This document shows positions 49,705 through 62,600 of a stretch of 64,000 bases of DNA, in pieces. Under the pieces are notes generated by a model. It ran no database searches. It saw nothing but the letters and a program-made list of their open reading frames with translations, and was not told the DNA's origin. The DNA is from Entrophospora sp. SA101 (taxonomy: Eukaryota > Glomeromycota > Glomeromycetes > Entrophosporales > Entrophosporaceae). Where the stretch lies: the NCBI GenBank assembly GCA_958430865.1, contig CAUDNR010001791.1, positions 1 to 64,000 of the forward strand. Reading direction: 5' to 3'. Within the stretch, counting starts at the first letter, position 1. Each line of letters starts with the position of its first letter. The position numbers were made by a program, and so were the translations under genes.

Positions 49705-51226
49705 TATTGTTGAATATTTATAATCTTGCGTTTTGTTATTATTTTGTGTTGAAGGGCAAAGAATTAATAAGTTATTTACTTCAATTGATGACCATGTGAA
49801 AAAAAAGAAAACCACCTTGATAAAAAATACTAGTATTAATAAATGTTGTTTCTTTCGCGATAAAAAAAAATTTAATTTAATATTAAACTATGAAGTAATT
49901 TTACTAGAACATTCCATGAATATTTAATCACGTGCACGCACAAAAATTCTGCATTTAAAATATAGATTACACGTGACTAGAAAATTTAACATTTGAAATT
50001 ATATATACATAATAACTTCACAAAAAAAGGTTAGTCCGAAAAATAATATCAGTAACCAGAGAAAAAATTTGGATAGAGAGATGCAATGAGGTGATAAAGT
50101 GGGAGAAGGAAATAGGAATAGAAAAAAATATGAAGTATAAAACAAAAATAATTAATAACACAGGTACTAGTGATGGTATTGATGATCATAAAAATATCAA
50201 TAATAGTAATAATAAAAATAATGTTGAAAATACTAGTAATCAAAGTGTAAATAATATCAACAAATTAAGTATTAGTATAATAAAAAATTATATAGAAAAG
50301 GGGATGAGTATGGAGGGTAGTTGTGGGGTTTTCTTGGGACATTAGGTCTGGACCACCCCCATGTATATTATACGTGTGGTTGGGGTGTTACACATCAGTA
50401 TAAACACAAACATAGTTGAGCACACTTATAAAAAACTACAGTCCGGGTTCTTTCCAAATTTAGGTATAGAAATTTGCGCCTCTTTGTCGATCAATTCATA
50501 TATTTTTCATATGTTACAAATGAGTTAACGTGATACTTTGTGCTTGTTGAAAAAAAATTTTTTTTAAAAAAATTACTATTATAATTATTTAAATAAATAC
50601 TACAATATTTTCTCTTCCATAATCTGTTAAAAATCTATAAAAATCTATTGTTTTCCTCAAAGTATACTTTGTTTAAAATTCAAGAAATTCTGTAACAGAA
50701 GTTCAAATGATTTGGTTTTTTACTCAATTTACTAACTTATTTATTTTATTTTTTAATTTTAGTGAATAAAATGCTCGCTAGTGACTTACCTTGTTTACTT
50801 GTTCAAAAATATCAAATTGAAACCATGTGATGATACTAATAGTGATGATAGATGAGCATCAGGAAATAAAGCAAGCAAATGAGCATGTAAAAATATTTGA
50901 TAATTATTCAATCTGTGTTATCAAATTGTTACTTCTAATTTTCTTGAAAAATTAAAAGCAGAGGACAATCCTTCAAGAGAAAGCCAACGGAAATGACTTA
51001 AATAACTATTGATGAAGATGCAGAAGAACACTGTAAACGTAATTCTTGGTTTATTTCAATATGGAACTCAAATACAATTTTTTTTACATAATAATAATAA
51101 ATGCAATAGTTAAGTTCTAATTTCCAACCTTTAAATGTTTATTACATATTTTGTTTATAGAAAAGTATTAACTTCAAATTTGCTTTTTAAAGATTATTTT
51201 CATAATAATAATAAACATTTTACCTA
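49705..51226. other. Hsp40 upstream region and spacer
   Basis: No convincing gene. An 84-codon Asn-rich frame at 50,091-50,345 has no family signature. An imperfect hairpin ccaccccca...tggttgggg is at 50,353-50,388, and a Tc1-like end motif tacagtccgggttc is near 50,438. Confidence 0.45.
49907..49920 (-). promoter_or_regulatory. Possible heat-shock element
   Basis: gaacattccatgaa contains one correctly spaced inverted pair (GAAnnTTC) and a third GAA displaced by one base. It lies about 200 bases upstream of the Hsp40 start, where an HSF site would be expected. It is an imperfect match and could be chance in AT-rich DNA. Confidence 0.35.
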
Positions 51227-51829
51227 NNNNNNNNNNNNNNNNNNNNNNNNNNNNNNNNNNNNNNNNNNNNNNNNNNNNNNNNNNNNNNNNNNNNNNNNNN
51301 NNNNNNNNNNNNNNNNNNNNNNNNNNNNNNNNNNNNNNNNNNNNNNNNNNNNNNNNNNNNNNNNNNNNNNNNNNNNNNNNNNNNNNNNNNNNNNNNNNNN
51401 NNNNNNNNNNNNNNNNNNNNNNNNNNNNNNNNNNNNNNNNNNNNNNNNNNNNNNNNNNNNNNNNNNNNNNNNNNNNNNNNNNNNNNNNNNNNNNNNNNNN
51501 NNNNNNNNNNNNNNNNNNNNNNNNNNNNNNNNNNNNNNNNNNNNNNNNNNNNNNNNNNNNNNNNNNNNNNNNNNNNNNNNNNNNNNNNNNNNNNNNNNNN
51601 NNNNNNNNNNNNNNNNNNNNNNNNNNNNNNNNNNNNNNNNNNNNNNNNNNNNNNNNNNNNNNNNNNNNNNNNNNNNNNNNNNNNNNNNNNNNNNNNNNNN
51701 NNNNNNNNNNNNNNNNNNNNNNNNNNNNNNNNNNNNNNNNNNNNNNNNNNNNNNNNNNNNNNNNNNNNNNNNNNNNNNNNNNNNNNNNNNNNNNNNNNNN
51801 NNNNNNNNNNNNNNNNNNNNNNNNNNNNN
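51227..51829. other. Assembly gap (603 N)
   Basis: A run of N interrupts the 3' part of the chitin deacetylase locus. Confidence 0.99.
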
Positions 51830-52845
51830 CTGGATTGTGTTCTATTAATAAATGCTCAAAAGCAAAGAGGACACATGAAGTACAACTTATGGCTTGATCA
51901 TTCCAATTTAAATCGTAAGTTGGATCTTGTTGAGACATCCAATCAAAGGTATCGTGATCCCATATGACAGACTTATAACCCAACTGTTTTGCTATATTCC
52001 TTACACGATCATCATAATCACCTCTTGGCGGTCTCATATATTTGGGAGTAAGTCCGGTTATTTCTTTGATGATTTTTTCGGTCCATTTTAATTCAGCTAT
52101 GATTACTTCGTTTGTTTGGGTCGTTAATGATGTGTGTGACCAAGTGTGAATTCCGATTTGATGCCCTATTAATTATTTTTATTAATATTTATTAATATTT
52201 ATTTTATTATATAAATGAATTATTTTTTTTTTGTACCTTCTTTAGATGCTCGCAATAAAACATCCGGATGATTTGTAGCTCTGGAACCAATAACAAAAAA
52301 TGTTGCTTTCAAACCCTTCGACCCAAGATAGTCTAAAATTGTTGGTGTAAATGGTCTACAATAATAATAATAACAATAAATAAAATAAAATAAAATAAAA
52401 TAAAATAATTTTTTTTATACTTGAAAAAATAAAAATAAACTTACGAAGGACCATCATCATATGTAATACCCCAATCTTTTTTTTTTTATAAAATATAAAT
52501 TAGATGACGAAGAAAAATCAAATTTTAAGAACATAAATATTTTTTTTTTTATTAAAAAGTTTTACCTCCTTTTTGAGGACAAATTTTAACATCAGTCTCA
52601 TTTTTTACACAATTAGTACATGACCAATAACAAAATGGATCTTTAGGATCACAAGGATCGCCTACTTTTCTGACAGGAGCATTTGGAACTTTAGAAGAGT
52701 CAACAAGAGCAGTCCAAGCTGCGACAGGTGGCGGCGGCGTATCTACTGGAGGGTAACCAGGTCTTTGAGCCTCTATAGCTATTGGTGATAATGCTAACAA
52801 ATAAATGGCAGTTCCAAATAATAATAATAATGAATTTCTAAACAT
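51830..52845 (-). CDS. Secreted chitin deacetylase, 3' end lost in the gap
   Basis: Exon one (52845 to about 52,557) encodes a signal peptide (MFRNSLLLLFGTAIYLLALS), a Pro-rich stretch and a Cys-containing segment. Later exons give the NodB polysaccharide deacetylase motifs in order: GITYDDGPS (catalytic and metal Asp), ATFFVIGSRA, GIHTWSHTSL (metal His pair), YMRPPRGDYDDRV and SVIWDHDTFDW. Family enzymes (carbohydrate esterase family 4) remove acetyl groups from chitin to make chitosan in the cell wall. The reading frame continues past DLNW into residues encoded by 51,830-51,905. That stretch is an inverted copy of 26,068-26,145 and does not fit the family, so the true coding sequence probably ends at about 51,906 in this assembly. 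The C-terminal part and any GPI signal are unseen. Confidence 0.88.
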
Positions 52846-55138
52846 TTTTCTCTAAAACGTGAATAAAAAAGAAGGTAATTATTTCAAAGAAAATTTTTTT
52901 TGTTTATTTATTTTGGTAGTTGGCTGGTTAGTGTATCTGTTCAACAGAGAACTAAAAAAAAATTCTATGAAAATAAAGAAAGATTCTCTGAAGAAAATTC
53001 TAATTAGTGAAAAAAATTTAAAAATGAAGAGTCGTCAACTAATAGCTTTATATTTTTTTTTGATATTTATACAGTTTTTAGAAATTAATATTAATATGGT
53101 TATTATGATTAATTTACGCGACAATTGGATAATTAAAATTATTTATTTAATTAACTATATAAATCGAATTAAATTTTTAATTTCATGTATATAAAAAATA
53201 ATAATAGCATACATTCAAATTTTAATTTTAAAAAGTTTTTTAAATCCTGAAATTAATTCTATTCACCAAAGAATGAAGCGCCAAGCTTGCCAAGGAAAAA
53301 ATTATTTATCTATGTCATATAATGACGAATTTAGTTTATACAATTCTATTTTTGGAATAAATTATATGGTTTTACTTACTCTTGGCTACAACAATGAAAA
53401 AAAAAATTTATTATTATTATTTATTATTATGAATCGGCTGTTTTATCAGATAGATGATCCTGATAATGTAAGATCAATTAGAACCATGATCGGGAAACTG
53501 ATAAAAATAGATTTTATTTATTTATTAAGAAACTAACTGGTTACTCCTAAAGCCTTCAATATTGGTTACTCAGTTTCAAATACGACGCTCCTTATGTTTG
53601 AAAACGATAATAACCCTCCCATTACAAATACTTGCTTCATTCTTCCTCTAATCTTTCCAGTCCTCTTATTATTGTTACCAACAACACTTTCAACTTCAAT
53701 CGAATATTCTGTCTGCTGCCAATTTATAATTTTAACTTTAAAAAAAAACAATTGTAATAAAAAAAAATCTGTGACATACATAAAAAATAAACTAGAAAGG
53801 GTAATCCTATATATATATACAGTGTAGGTCATCTAAAGACATCAAAAAAATCGTCCAACTTCAAACCAAAGGCTTTTTTTTTTATTAATAAAATTGAAAA
53901 AACTCTATTTTTGCAATCTTTACTGTTGTATGTGAAATTGAAATTATGTGAAATTGAAATATTATGGAATGGGGTGAAATTCTGATTGGCTAATTTGATT
54001 TTCACATATGTAAATTTGATTTTCACATATGTGAATTGCGAATTCACATAATTTCATTTCCACGTACAACAGAACCGAAGCAACAATGAAATAGAGAGCT
54101 TTTTTAATAATAAAAAAAAGCCTTTGTGGTTTGAAGTTGGACGATTTTGCTATCAAATATGACAATATGATCCTTCCTATTTGGGAAAGGATCACTGAGA
54201 CTCGTGTGAAATTGAGTGCGGGCGCGTATGTTATATAAAAAATGCACACATTTTGTTGATCAAAAAAATTTTTTAGTGAATTTAAACTATTTATTCTTTT
54301 TTATTTGTCCAATGTTCATATTCTTTTTCAAAATTTAAAATCTTGAATATCTAGACCATTTAGTAAAATCATTAAATACTATTAAGCATTTTTAAATGAA
54401 TAAATAGCAATAAAAAATTGTTTTTTTTATCTAGATTTTTTATTGATTTGATTGAACTGAAATATTGAATTTTAAAAAACATCTTGTATTTATGGTATTT
54501 TAATCAATAATCATCAATGACAAAAAATGGAATTATTCTAGTATAATAAATAAAAGTATATTTGTTTATTTTTGGTTATTAATAAAAATAGAATTATACC
54601 TGAAACCATCAATGATTTATTGTTAACAAAAATGGAATTTTTGGTTATCAATAAAAATAGAATTATTCTAATATAATAAAGTATGTTTGTAATAAATCTT
54701 AATTAATATATTAATTAATATAATTTTTTTCGATTTGTTACACGCACTGGACCAGAACAAATTATCCCTTAAACGGTTAATCAGCTATTGATAGCCGATA
54801 AAATTTTTCTGATATAAAGGTTTTTCTGAGGGCATCACTTTCTTATACGATCAATCTATAAATAAAAATCCGGTTGTTGTCCATGTGTTTCTCGTAAAAT
54901 CTTCCTTAAAAGTTGGTCGATCGACTATTTTTATTTTGCAGATTGTTAAATTGACAAATAAGAATGCAGGATCGGGATCAAAACTTTAATTTGTGTTTAC
55001 CATTAAGAGATAAAATTCGGTTCAGAAAACCATTGTTATATTAATATATATTAATATATATATATATATATTTTCGTATACAATCAACAAATAATACATT
55101 ACTATTACTAACAATTTTACATTCTTCAAATTAAAAAA
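52846..55138. other. Intergenic with a MITE
   Basis: Upstream region of the deacetylase gene, then AT-rich spacer. Short open frames here (for example 52859-53194, 53273-53536) have no family signature. A 300 bp inverted-repeat element lies at 53,847-54,148. Confidence 0.5.
53847..54148. mobile_element. MITE with long terminal inverted repeats
   Basis: The left arm (53,847-53,892) reads aaaatcgtccaacttcaaac then aaaggctttttttt. The right arm (54,101-54,148) is its reverse complement with one extra base and a length change in the T run. The interior of about 210 bases includes two direct copies of tttgattttcacatatgt (53,994 and 54,015) and no open frame of note. atcaaa lies outside both ends (53,841 and 54,152) and could be part of a target duplication. 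Confidence 0.8.
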
Positions 55139-55363
55139 ATGCCAAAACGAAGTAAACAAGCTGCACATTTAAGTAATGCTAGAAATGTTAAAAAAACAAA
55201 GTCAGATGAATAAAAATGCATCAAGTGAAAAAGAAATTGATTATAATGATTTCGTTTATGAGACTGACGATTCTGGTGATGAATGGTTTAATGAAAGCAT
55301 GTTCGAATTGTTCGTTTTATTCGTTTATTCGAGTAAAAATTTATTTGAATACTCAAATTCATA
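55139..55363 (+). pseudogene. N-terminal fragment of a repeat-family protein
   Basis: The first frame reads MPKRSKQAAHLSNARNVKKT and stops. An overlapping frame (55176 on) gives SSEKEIDYNDFVYETDDSGD followed by EWFN. A basic start followed by an acidic tract resembles the N-termini of transposon-associated nuclear proteins that are abundant in Rhizophagus genomes. That comparison is from memory and weak. The frame then runs into the attcg-rich repeat. Confidence 0.3.
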
Positions 55364-55373
55364 ACGAATACAA
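55311..55373 (+). repeat. ATTCG-rich repeat, copy 2
   Basis: Inverse partner of 46,850-46,930, sharing attcgtttattcga and tactcaaattcataacgaat. It follows the truncated frame at 55,139. Confidence 0.6.
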
Positions 55374-56070
55374 AATGATTGAGTCATGTGATGTTATAAT
55401 CCCGTGACACCAAAGAGTATCATTACTATTTTGGGATTTGAAGATTTGGCAGTACGCACAGTATTAGATGGCGCGCACTATATATATACTTATTTTTGCT
55501 CCAGAAAAGATTTAATATCTAGCTGCAGAACTAACTTGAGCTCGAGAATTTTATCTCCAAGATTTCTTTTTCATTATTAAACTTACTGTGTGGGATTTGA
55601 TGACGATTGCGAGTTGAAGACATTCAATTGTTTTACGTTTGACTATTATACTTCCTGCGACATATCGTTTAACTATTAGAGCTTTCTCGAATCACACTTT
55701 TATACGCACAGACAAGTAATTTTATCACAAACAGAAAAAAGTAAGATGTCTATATTTAGTTTAAATTTAATATTAAAATTTTGAATTCTTGCATTGTTGT
55801 AATTTTGAAAATATGTAATATTTAACGGAACAAAAATATTTGTTGGGATTGTCATGATTCCAGGAAACATCTTGTTAAATCGGAAATCGAAGACTTAAAA
55901 GTTATGTTTGAATTTTTGATCAATGTGTATTGATTATATTTAAATTTATTAATTTACTATTAATGGAAAAAATCATTTTTATGACAATTTTGATCCTATT
56001 GCAATAAATTTATTCTAATTATAATTTGTTTTTCTTCTTTGAAATTGAAAAGGAAGAAATTTTAAATATT
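55374..56070. other. Intergenic, no gene seen
   Basis: Contains a ggcgcgc dinucleotide-rich island near 55,470, unusual in this AT-rich window, and otherwise no recognisable feature. Confidence 0.4.
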
Positions 56071-56942
56071 TTAAATACCTTCTAATCTTACATTTCTTGT
56101 TGCTGAAGGTATTGTTACGGTTATTCCATCCAATTCTTTCTTCATAACTATTTGACACCCTAGCCTTGAACTAATTTATTAATTAATAAATTTTAAATTA
56201 ACATCATATATTTCAAATAAATAAATAAATTGAGTCATACGTTTCTGTTAAACCAAATGCCAAATCTAACATATCATTTTCTTCGTCTGTGGGTTCCTCT
56301 AATTTATTATAATATTCAGGATCAACAATAACATGACATGTTGAACATGCTAAAGATCCTTCACATGCACCTTAATAAAATAATATAAAATAATCATGAT
56401 TTAATATAATCATTTTTAAAATAACATAATGTCAAAATAATTGCATATTATTACATACATTCCAGATCAATATCATTATCATGATCATGTGATATATCCA
56501 TTATACTTTCACCTTCATTAGCTATTATTGTTTTTTTTTCTCCTTCAGGTGTAATAAAATTAATTGCTACACTTATTTAAATAAATTGATTTCATGATTT
56601 AGAAATAAATTGATGCATGTTTTATTTAACAATTGAATTACTTACCCATCCTTATGGTTATTAGGAGAAGAAGCATTTTCTTTATGTTGATAAACTTGAA
56701 AATTATTTAAAATAAATAAATGAATAAATAAATAATATTTAATAAAAAACATAAAACATTTAAATACCTTTAGAATTCGTGAAGTTTCGAAAGTGATAAT
56801 AATAAGGTATCTTCACCGCTAAATCATTATTTAAAGTTTGATAACTGGTGAGAAGTTTAGTCGATTGTGTTTGCTTTATATAATTTATGTTTGAAAATCT
56901 ATTAATTGTTGTAAATTTCAGTATGTTTGAGAAAGAATTCAT
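56071..56942 (-). CDS. YAH1: Mitochondrial adrenodoxin-type [2Fe-2S] ferredoxin
   Basis: Five or so exons run from [20 protein letters not shown] (56942) to [10 protein letters not shown] with TAA at 56071-56073. The first about 60 residues are basic and hydroxylated with few acidic residues, as expected for a mitochondrial presequence. The ferredoxin domain follows: [41 protein letters not shown] and [20 protein letters not shown]. The cluster ligands are the three Cys of [12 protein letters not shown] (spacing C-x5-C-x2-C) and the later Cys in LGC. The motif around [11 protein letters not shown] is also diagnostic. In fungi this ferredoxin passes electrons to mitochondrial Fe-S cluster assembly and to heme A and ubiquinone synthesis. 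It is complete, with no lesions seen. Confidence 0.93.
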
Positions 56943-57671
56943 TTTATTCGAAAAATCGGATCAGTTAAATTGATCAACATTGTCCTTTTTCATACGTTAT
57001 GTAACATTAAAAATGAAAAAATTTTTTATCAAAAATTTTTTTTTCAACTATCGTTAGCATACATATATGTTTAAGGTAAAAAGATAATAATAATTTACGA
57101 TTATATAAAGATAATGATGAAATAAATGTTGGCACCAGTCTGAAAAATGATGCAAAAAACAACTTATTATGAATGCTTTGAAAATAATAATATACGCAAT
57201 AAAAGCATTCCTGAATTATATAACCAATTATTTTTTATAATAATAGAAAGTTTGTAGACTAATATTATATAAAATTTTTTTTATACAACAGGTATTGGCC
57301 GAAAGAGTAGAAAAATATGAATTGATAGATTGAAATTACAAAAAATATTTTTTTTATAAAGATGATTAAGGGATATAATATAACACTTATCAACTAAGTG
57401 TGATGAAACAATTGATAAGATTATAATTAATAATCTCATATATAAATATATATGAAATATTTTTTTCCAACAAACTATTATAATTTGACCTTGAAAATTT
57501 ATTAAAAATAAGCAATATTTTTTTTTCACTTAAGTGAAAAATCATGTTGGCGAAAATTGTTTTTCAATTAACTTCATTATTATTTTAATAACATCGTCAC
57601 GAGTAAATCTTGAGCCAGATTTTCCAACATAATTGATGATATTAGATGTGTTAGAAAATACATGTTTTCAT
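56943..57671. other. Intergenic between YAH1 and the SNF2-family gene
   Basis: Upstream region of the ferredoxin gene and 3' flank of the remodeller. No gene recognised. The 82-codon minus-strand frame at 57281-57529 looks random. Confidence 0.5.
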
Positions 57672-59532
57672 TTAATTATTTGAAACAAGTTGAGTAAATT
57701 TGGTATTGAATGCCTCCTATAATAATAATAATAATAATTATAATTATAAATAAATAATCTTTTCATTAAATTCAAATAGAAGTAAAAAATTATTAATCAA
57801 TGAATTACTTGTAAAATATTAGCATCTTGGTAGATTTCAGATTCATCCTCGTTAAAAGTACGAGCATTATCAAACATTAAAATCATGTCATTGAAAAATT
57901 CATCATAAGATTTGTAATGTCCACGATTAATACGTTTACGTAAAAGATTAAGAGATACTGGTTTCTTGATTGCTTTATAATAAGATGGGTATTCTCTTCT
58001 ATTAGGAAGATCAAGAAACAACTCGGCTCTTTTTCGTGGTTTTCTACAAAATAAAAAATTTATTGAATTAGATAATTCAATGCGTAAATGTATAAATATA
58101 TTATTAATATAATAACAATTGACTTACTCATCCGAGTTATCGATAAAGCTTTCAAGATGAACAATACATTGATGAAACACTTTTTTCATTTTAATTGAAG
58201 AGCTTTGATCGACCATCTGTCTTTTCTATTATTCAAATGTTAAATATTAATTAACATGTCATTATGTATTATGACAATAATATAAGTAAATAATCTCACT
58301 GATTGTGGAATATCTTCATCATCTCCATCTCCATCATCTTCATCCTTTATGAAATCAAGTTTATGTTTTCTTGAGCTACGAGAAGAACTCGGTGTAGTAG
58401 AAGATCCAGAATCAGTAAATTTTTGTTTTAATCTTCGTGAATAATTATTACTACTGCTTGCTACATTGCTGTTATTCCCTTTAATTTCATTACCATCCTC
58501 ATCACTAATTTTCATTTCCATTCTTTTTCTCCTATATTTCTTGCTACTAATCTTTTTTGGCTTTTCATCTCCTGATTCCATATCTTCTGCTTTACGTTTT
58601 CCTTTTCTGTCCCTTTGATTATGTTTTTTTACTTTCAATCCATCTTCCTGTTCCTCATCTTCTTGCTCCTCTTCCAAATCAAAATCATCGGCAACTTCTT
58701 TTCCCTTACTTTTTTTTTCAAGGTATGCTTTTTTCTTTTTAGTAATTAAATCCGTCACATCCAAGTTCTTTTCAAGTGCCTTTATTTTATAAATATTTAA
58801 ATACATATAAATACCTATGTATATAATCGCATATTTTTATTTAAATAAATATACCTTCAAGTATTGATCTTCAGTCAAACCATCATCATAGAAAACTTCT
58901 TTTCGCTGTCTTTGTCCTCTGCCATATTCTTCAACATTTTCAGATCTAATTTCTTGATATTCTGCTAAATACAAAGGAGGTAATTCATGTTCTTCAACTA
59001 ATCTACTTTTCCTAATATTACTATTTCCTGAGCTTAGCCATTCTTTTTCTTCGTTTTTTTCTCTCTCATCATCAATCTCTCTAAAGATCCTTATTTCGTC
59101 ATCACTGCGTGCCAAAATTTCATTAATTTCATCATTATCAAGAACTTCATTATCAAGAACTTCATTTGTTTCATCATTATCTCCACTTTCTAATAATGAT
59201 CTCTAATATAATATAAATTTAATAATTAATTAACTAATTACTTAATTAATTCAATGAATGAATAAATAAATACACCATACCAAATATGCTTCACGTTCTT
59301 GAGCAGTACTTTTATGATCAAATTTTCCTGCTTGGATCACCTTCCCATCAATATCAAGTTTGAATTGAGCACGTGCTAAAATATTTTCTTCGATTGATTT
59401 TTGTGAAATCAATCGTAGAACTTTAACTTCATTCTTTTGCCCAATTCTATGAGCTCGATCCTGAGCTTGCAAATCTTGATGAGGATTCCTAAGTAAATAA
59501 ATTTATTATTATTATCATAAGGAATGAATATA

Positions 59533-59611
<79 letters not shown>

Positions 59612-62600
59612 TACACACCAATCAGAATCAAAAATTATAACAGTATCAGCTGTTTGTAAGTTTAATCCTAAACCACCAGCACGAGTACTTAACATGAAGA
59701 TGGAATAAGGTGAAGCAGGATCACTGAATTTCCCTAAAAGATCAGTACGTTCTTCTGGCTAAAGGTTTATTTTTTTAGATAATGTTATTATTCATAATAA
59801 ATAACAATAACAAATAATATTACTATTAATATTTACTTTTGTTTGACCGTCCAATCTAAGATAAATGTATTCTCTCCATTCAAGATAGTCTTGCATTATA
59901 TCCATGATTTTGGTCATTTGAAAAAATATTAAAACCTACATCATACATAAATAATTAATCATAATTAAACATTACATTGATAATAAACAAACAAACAAAC
60001 AAATTACTTTATGATTGGTTTTAATTAATTTGGGTAAAATTCTATCAAGAAATTCAAATTTTCCTGATACACGATATAGATATTCATTATTACTATTGCT
60101 CTTATTAATATCTCCTTCAACCTCTTTGAATACAAATGGATGGTTGCATATTTTCTTTAGTTGCATTATAGTATTATTTAGACCCTTAATACCAGTTTTC
60201 CTATTATATATATTTATACAAAAACAAATAAATATAATATAATATAAATATTTTTGAAAAAGGAAAAAAAACCTACCCTTTTTCTCCCTTATTAACAAAT
60301 ATTGCACCATGTGTTTTCATCTGATTGTATAGTTTGACCTGAAGTGCAGATAATTTAACTTTTATTACTCTTTCTACCTTATCTGGCAGTTCAGATTCGA
60401 CATCTTTTTTTAACCTTCGTAAAAGAAAAGGCCGAAGTACTTTGTGAAGACGACGGATAATCAAGAGTGTCTCCTCTTCATTCAAAGCAATTTTATCTTG
60501 ACCTCCAGTATTTGCAAAAGGTGTATTAAACCATTCATCAAAACTATCCAATGAATTGAAGATTTTTGGCAGTACAAAATTTAATAATGACCACAATTCT
60601 GGTAAATTATTCTATTATGTTATTTTAAAAAAGATATCATTCCCAATAGGTAAATAAATAAATAGACTAATTAATAATAATTAAACCCAAAATGTATACA
60701 ATAAAATAAAATACTTGTAGTGGAGTGCCAGTCAAGATTAATCGGTATCTGAACTTATATTTAGTGCTCAACACCATGGATAACTTAGAATTGACATTCT
60801 TCATACGATGGCCCTCATCAACTATTACATACAACCAATTCACTCTACTCAATGGTTTATTATCTCTAATAACATATTCATATGTTGTTAAAAATACTTG
60901 AAAATCAATATGTTTCAAATGTTTTAGTTGTATGTTTTTCCTTTCATTAGGACCTCCTTTATAGACTATTTTTTTAACATCTGGTGCCCATTTTTCCAAT
61001 TCCATTATCCAATTCGTTAATGTTCTATTTGGTATAAAAAATAAATTATATTGATTATTAAAATCATAATATTAAAAATATAATTGACATTATTACTCAC
61101 GATAATGGAACAATTATTAGAAATGGTCCATTTTGTTTCTTTTTTTCAATTAAACATGTAATCAAGGAAATTGTTTGAATTGTTTTCCCCAATCCCATTT
61201 CATCTGCTAGAATACCATTCAAACGATTATTATATAACGACACCATCCATTCTAATCCCTTTAATTGATATTCTTTCAATATGCCACCTTTAAGTATCAA
61301 CGGTTGCTTTACTTCTTCTTTTATCCTATGTGCAACTTGGTAATAATCAATTTTTTTTCCATCCTAATTATTAATTGACAAAAAATAACAATCAATTTCA
61401 TATTAATAGATGATTATGATATAATGATAGTATCATGTTAAATAAATCAATTACTGTTGTTTCAATGATATTGTCTTCGTCAATAACTGGTGATGAAAAT
61501 ATAGTGCTGGGAACGAAATGAGTGTTAATCATTGAATTATTATTAAAAGGTTCATTTTGTTGAGTGGAAACTGCTTTTGCCAATTTTTCAAGATATTGAT
61601 CAGTTTGTTTTAATAAATGACTGAGTCTGGTGTCTTTAGTTTCATCAATCAATTTCATGTATGCCTCTTCATCATCGTTTTTTAAAGCATTCAACCTTTC
61701 TCGTTGGAATTTATCTTGCTTTCTTTGTTGTTCTTTTTGAACAGATGCATGATAGTTTAAGACTGCCCTACCAAATGCAAGTTTTTTATCCCTCATTAAC
61801 TCAGATATTGTGACATAATCTGCATACGTTGCTTTTATCTGAAACAAAAATCTATTTCGCTTGGCTTTCTTTTTGTTGATTTTTTTCTGTATACGATCTT
61901 GTTCACGTTTTTGAATATATGACAAAGTGTACTCTACTTTTTCTTCTGGTCGTCTATATTGTAAAATATCATCAAGTCTCTGTGGTTTATTATACATCGG
62001 ACTGTATTGAAAAACATTATTACGAATCTATAAATTATTATTTTCAAATTAAGAGTTTTTTTTATAACTAAATAATTAATTAACTAATTGAAATGAGTGA
62101 ATGAATGAACGAATGAATGAAATGAATGAATGAATAAATAAAATCGTTATTGCCTTTTGTTGATGATCATATAATCTTAAAGCCTTTAATTCTATTACGG
62201 CTTTGAGCTTAGGATTTGAAACAGGTTTGTTGTCATCATCAAAAGCCAATCGTTGTTTCAATGGTTCATTTGATAAATTTGCTGGTAAATTCTCAAGAGC
62301 TTTAATTCTTTCGTTTCTTCTATTTCTAAGCTCTATTTCTATTAGTTCAGCTTGATTTAGTGCTTTAATAAGTACTTCAGGAGGTATTGGTATGAAATTA
62401 GCAGCAGCTGAAGTAAAAGTAGAAACATCGTTTGTTTCTGGTGTTGATGATAATGATTTTAAAGATTCTTGTATATATTTTAGTGAATTTATTGTATTAT
62501 CAAGTTCACAACCATAAATGTTGGCATATGTTTCCAATGCTTGCTCATGTTCCGAGTCTCTTGCCATGGCAACAAAAATATGAGATGGCACAATTTGGTT

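Noticed and set aside
50091..50345. 84-codon Asn-rich frame upstream of the Hsp40 gene
   Set aside because: Low-complexity Asn/Lys/Ile content only, no conserved features, no copy elsewhere in the window.
52859..53536. Open frames of 111 and 87 codons between the deacetylase gene and the MITE
   Set aside because: Composition is Ile/Lys/Asn/Phe-rich as expected from random AT-rich DNA, with no motif, no plausible splice partners and no homologous copy in the window.
59409..59695. Poly-Leu and poly-Tyr proteins
   Set aside because: Translations of the (AAT)n intron microsatellite.
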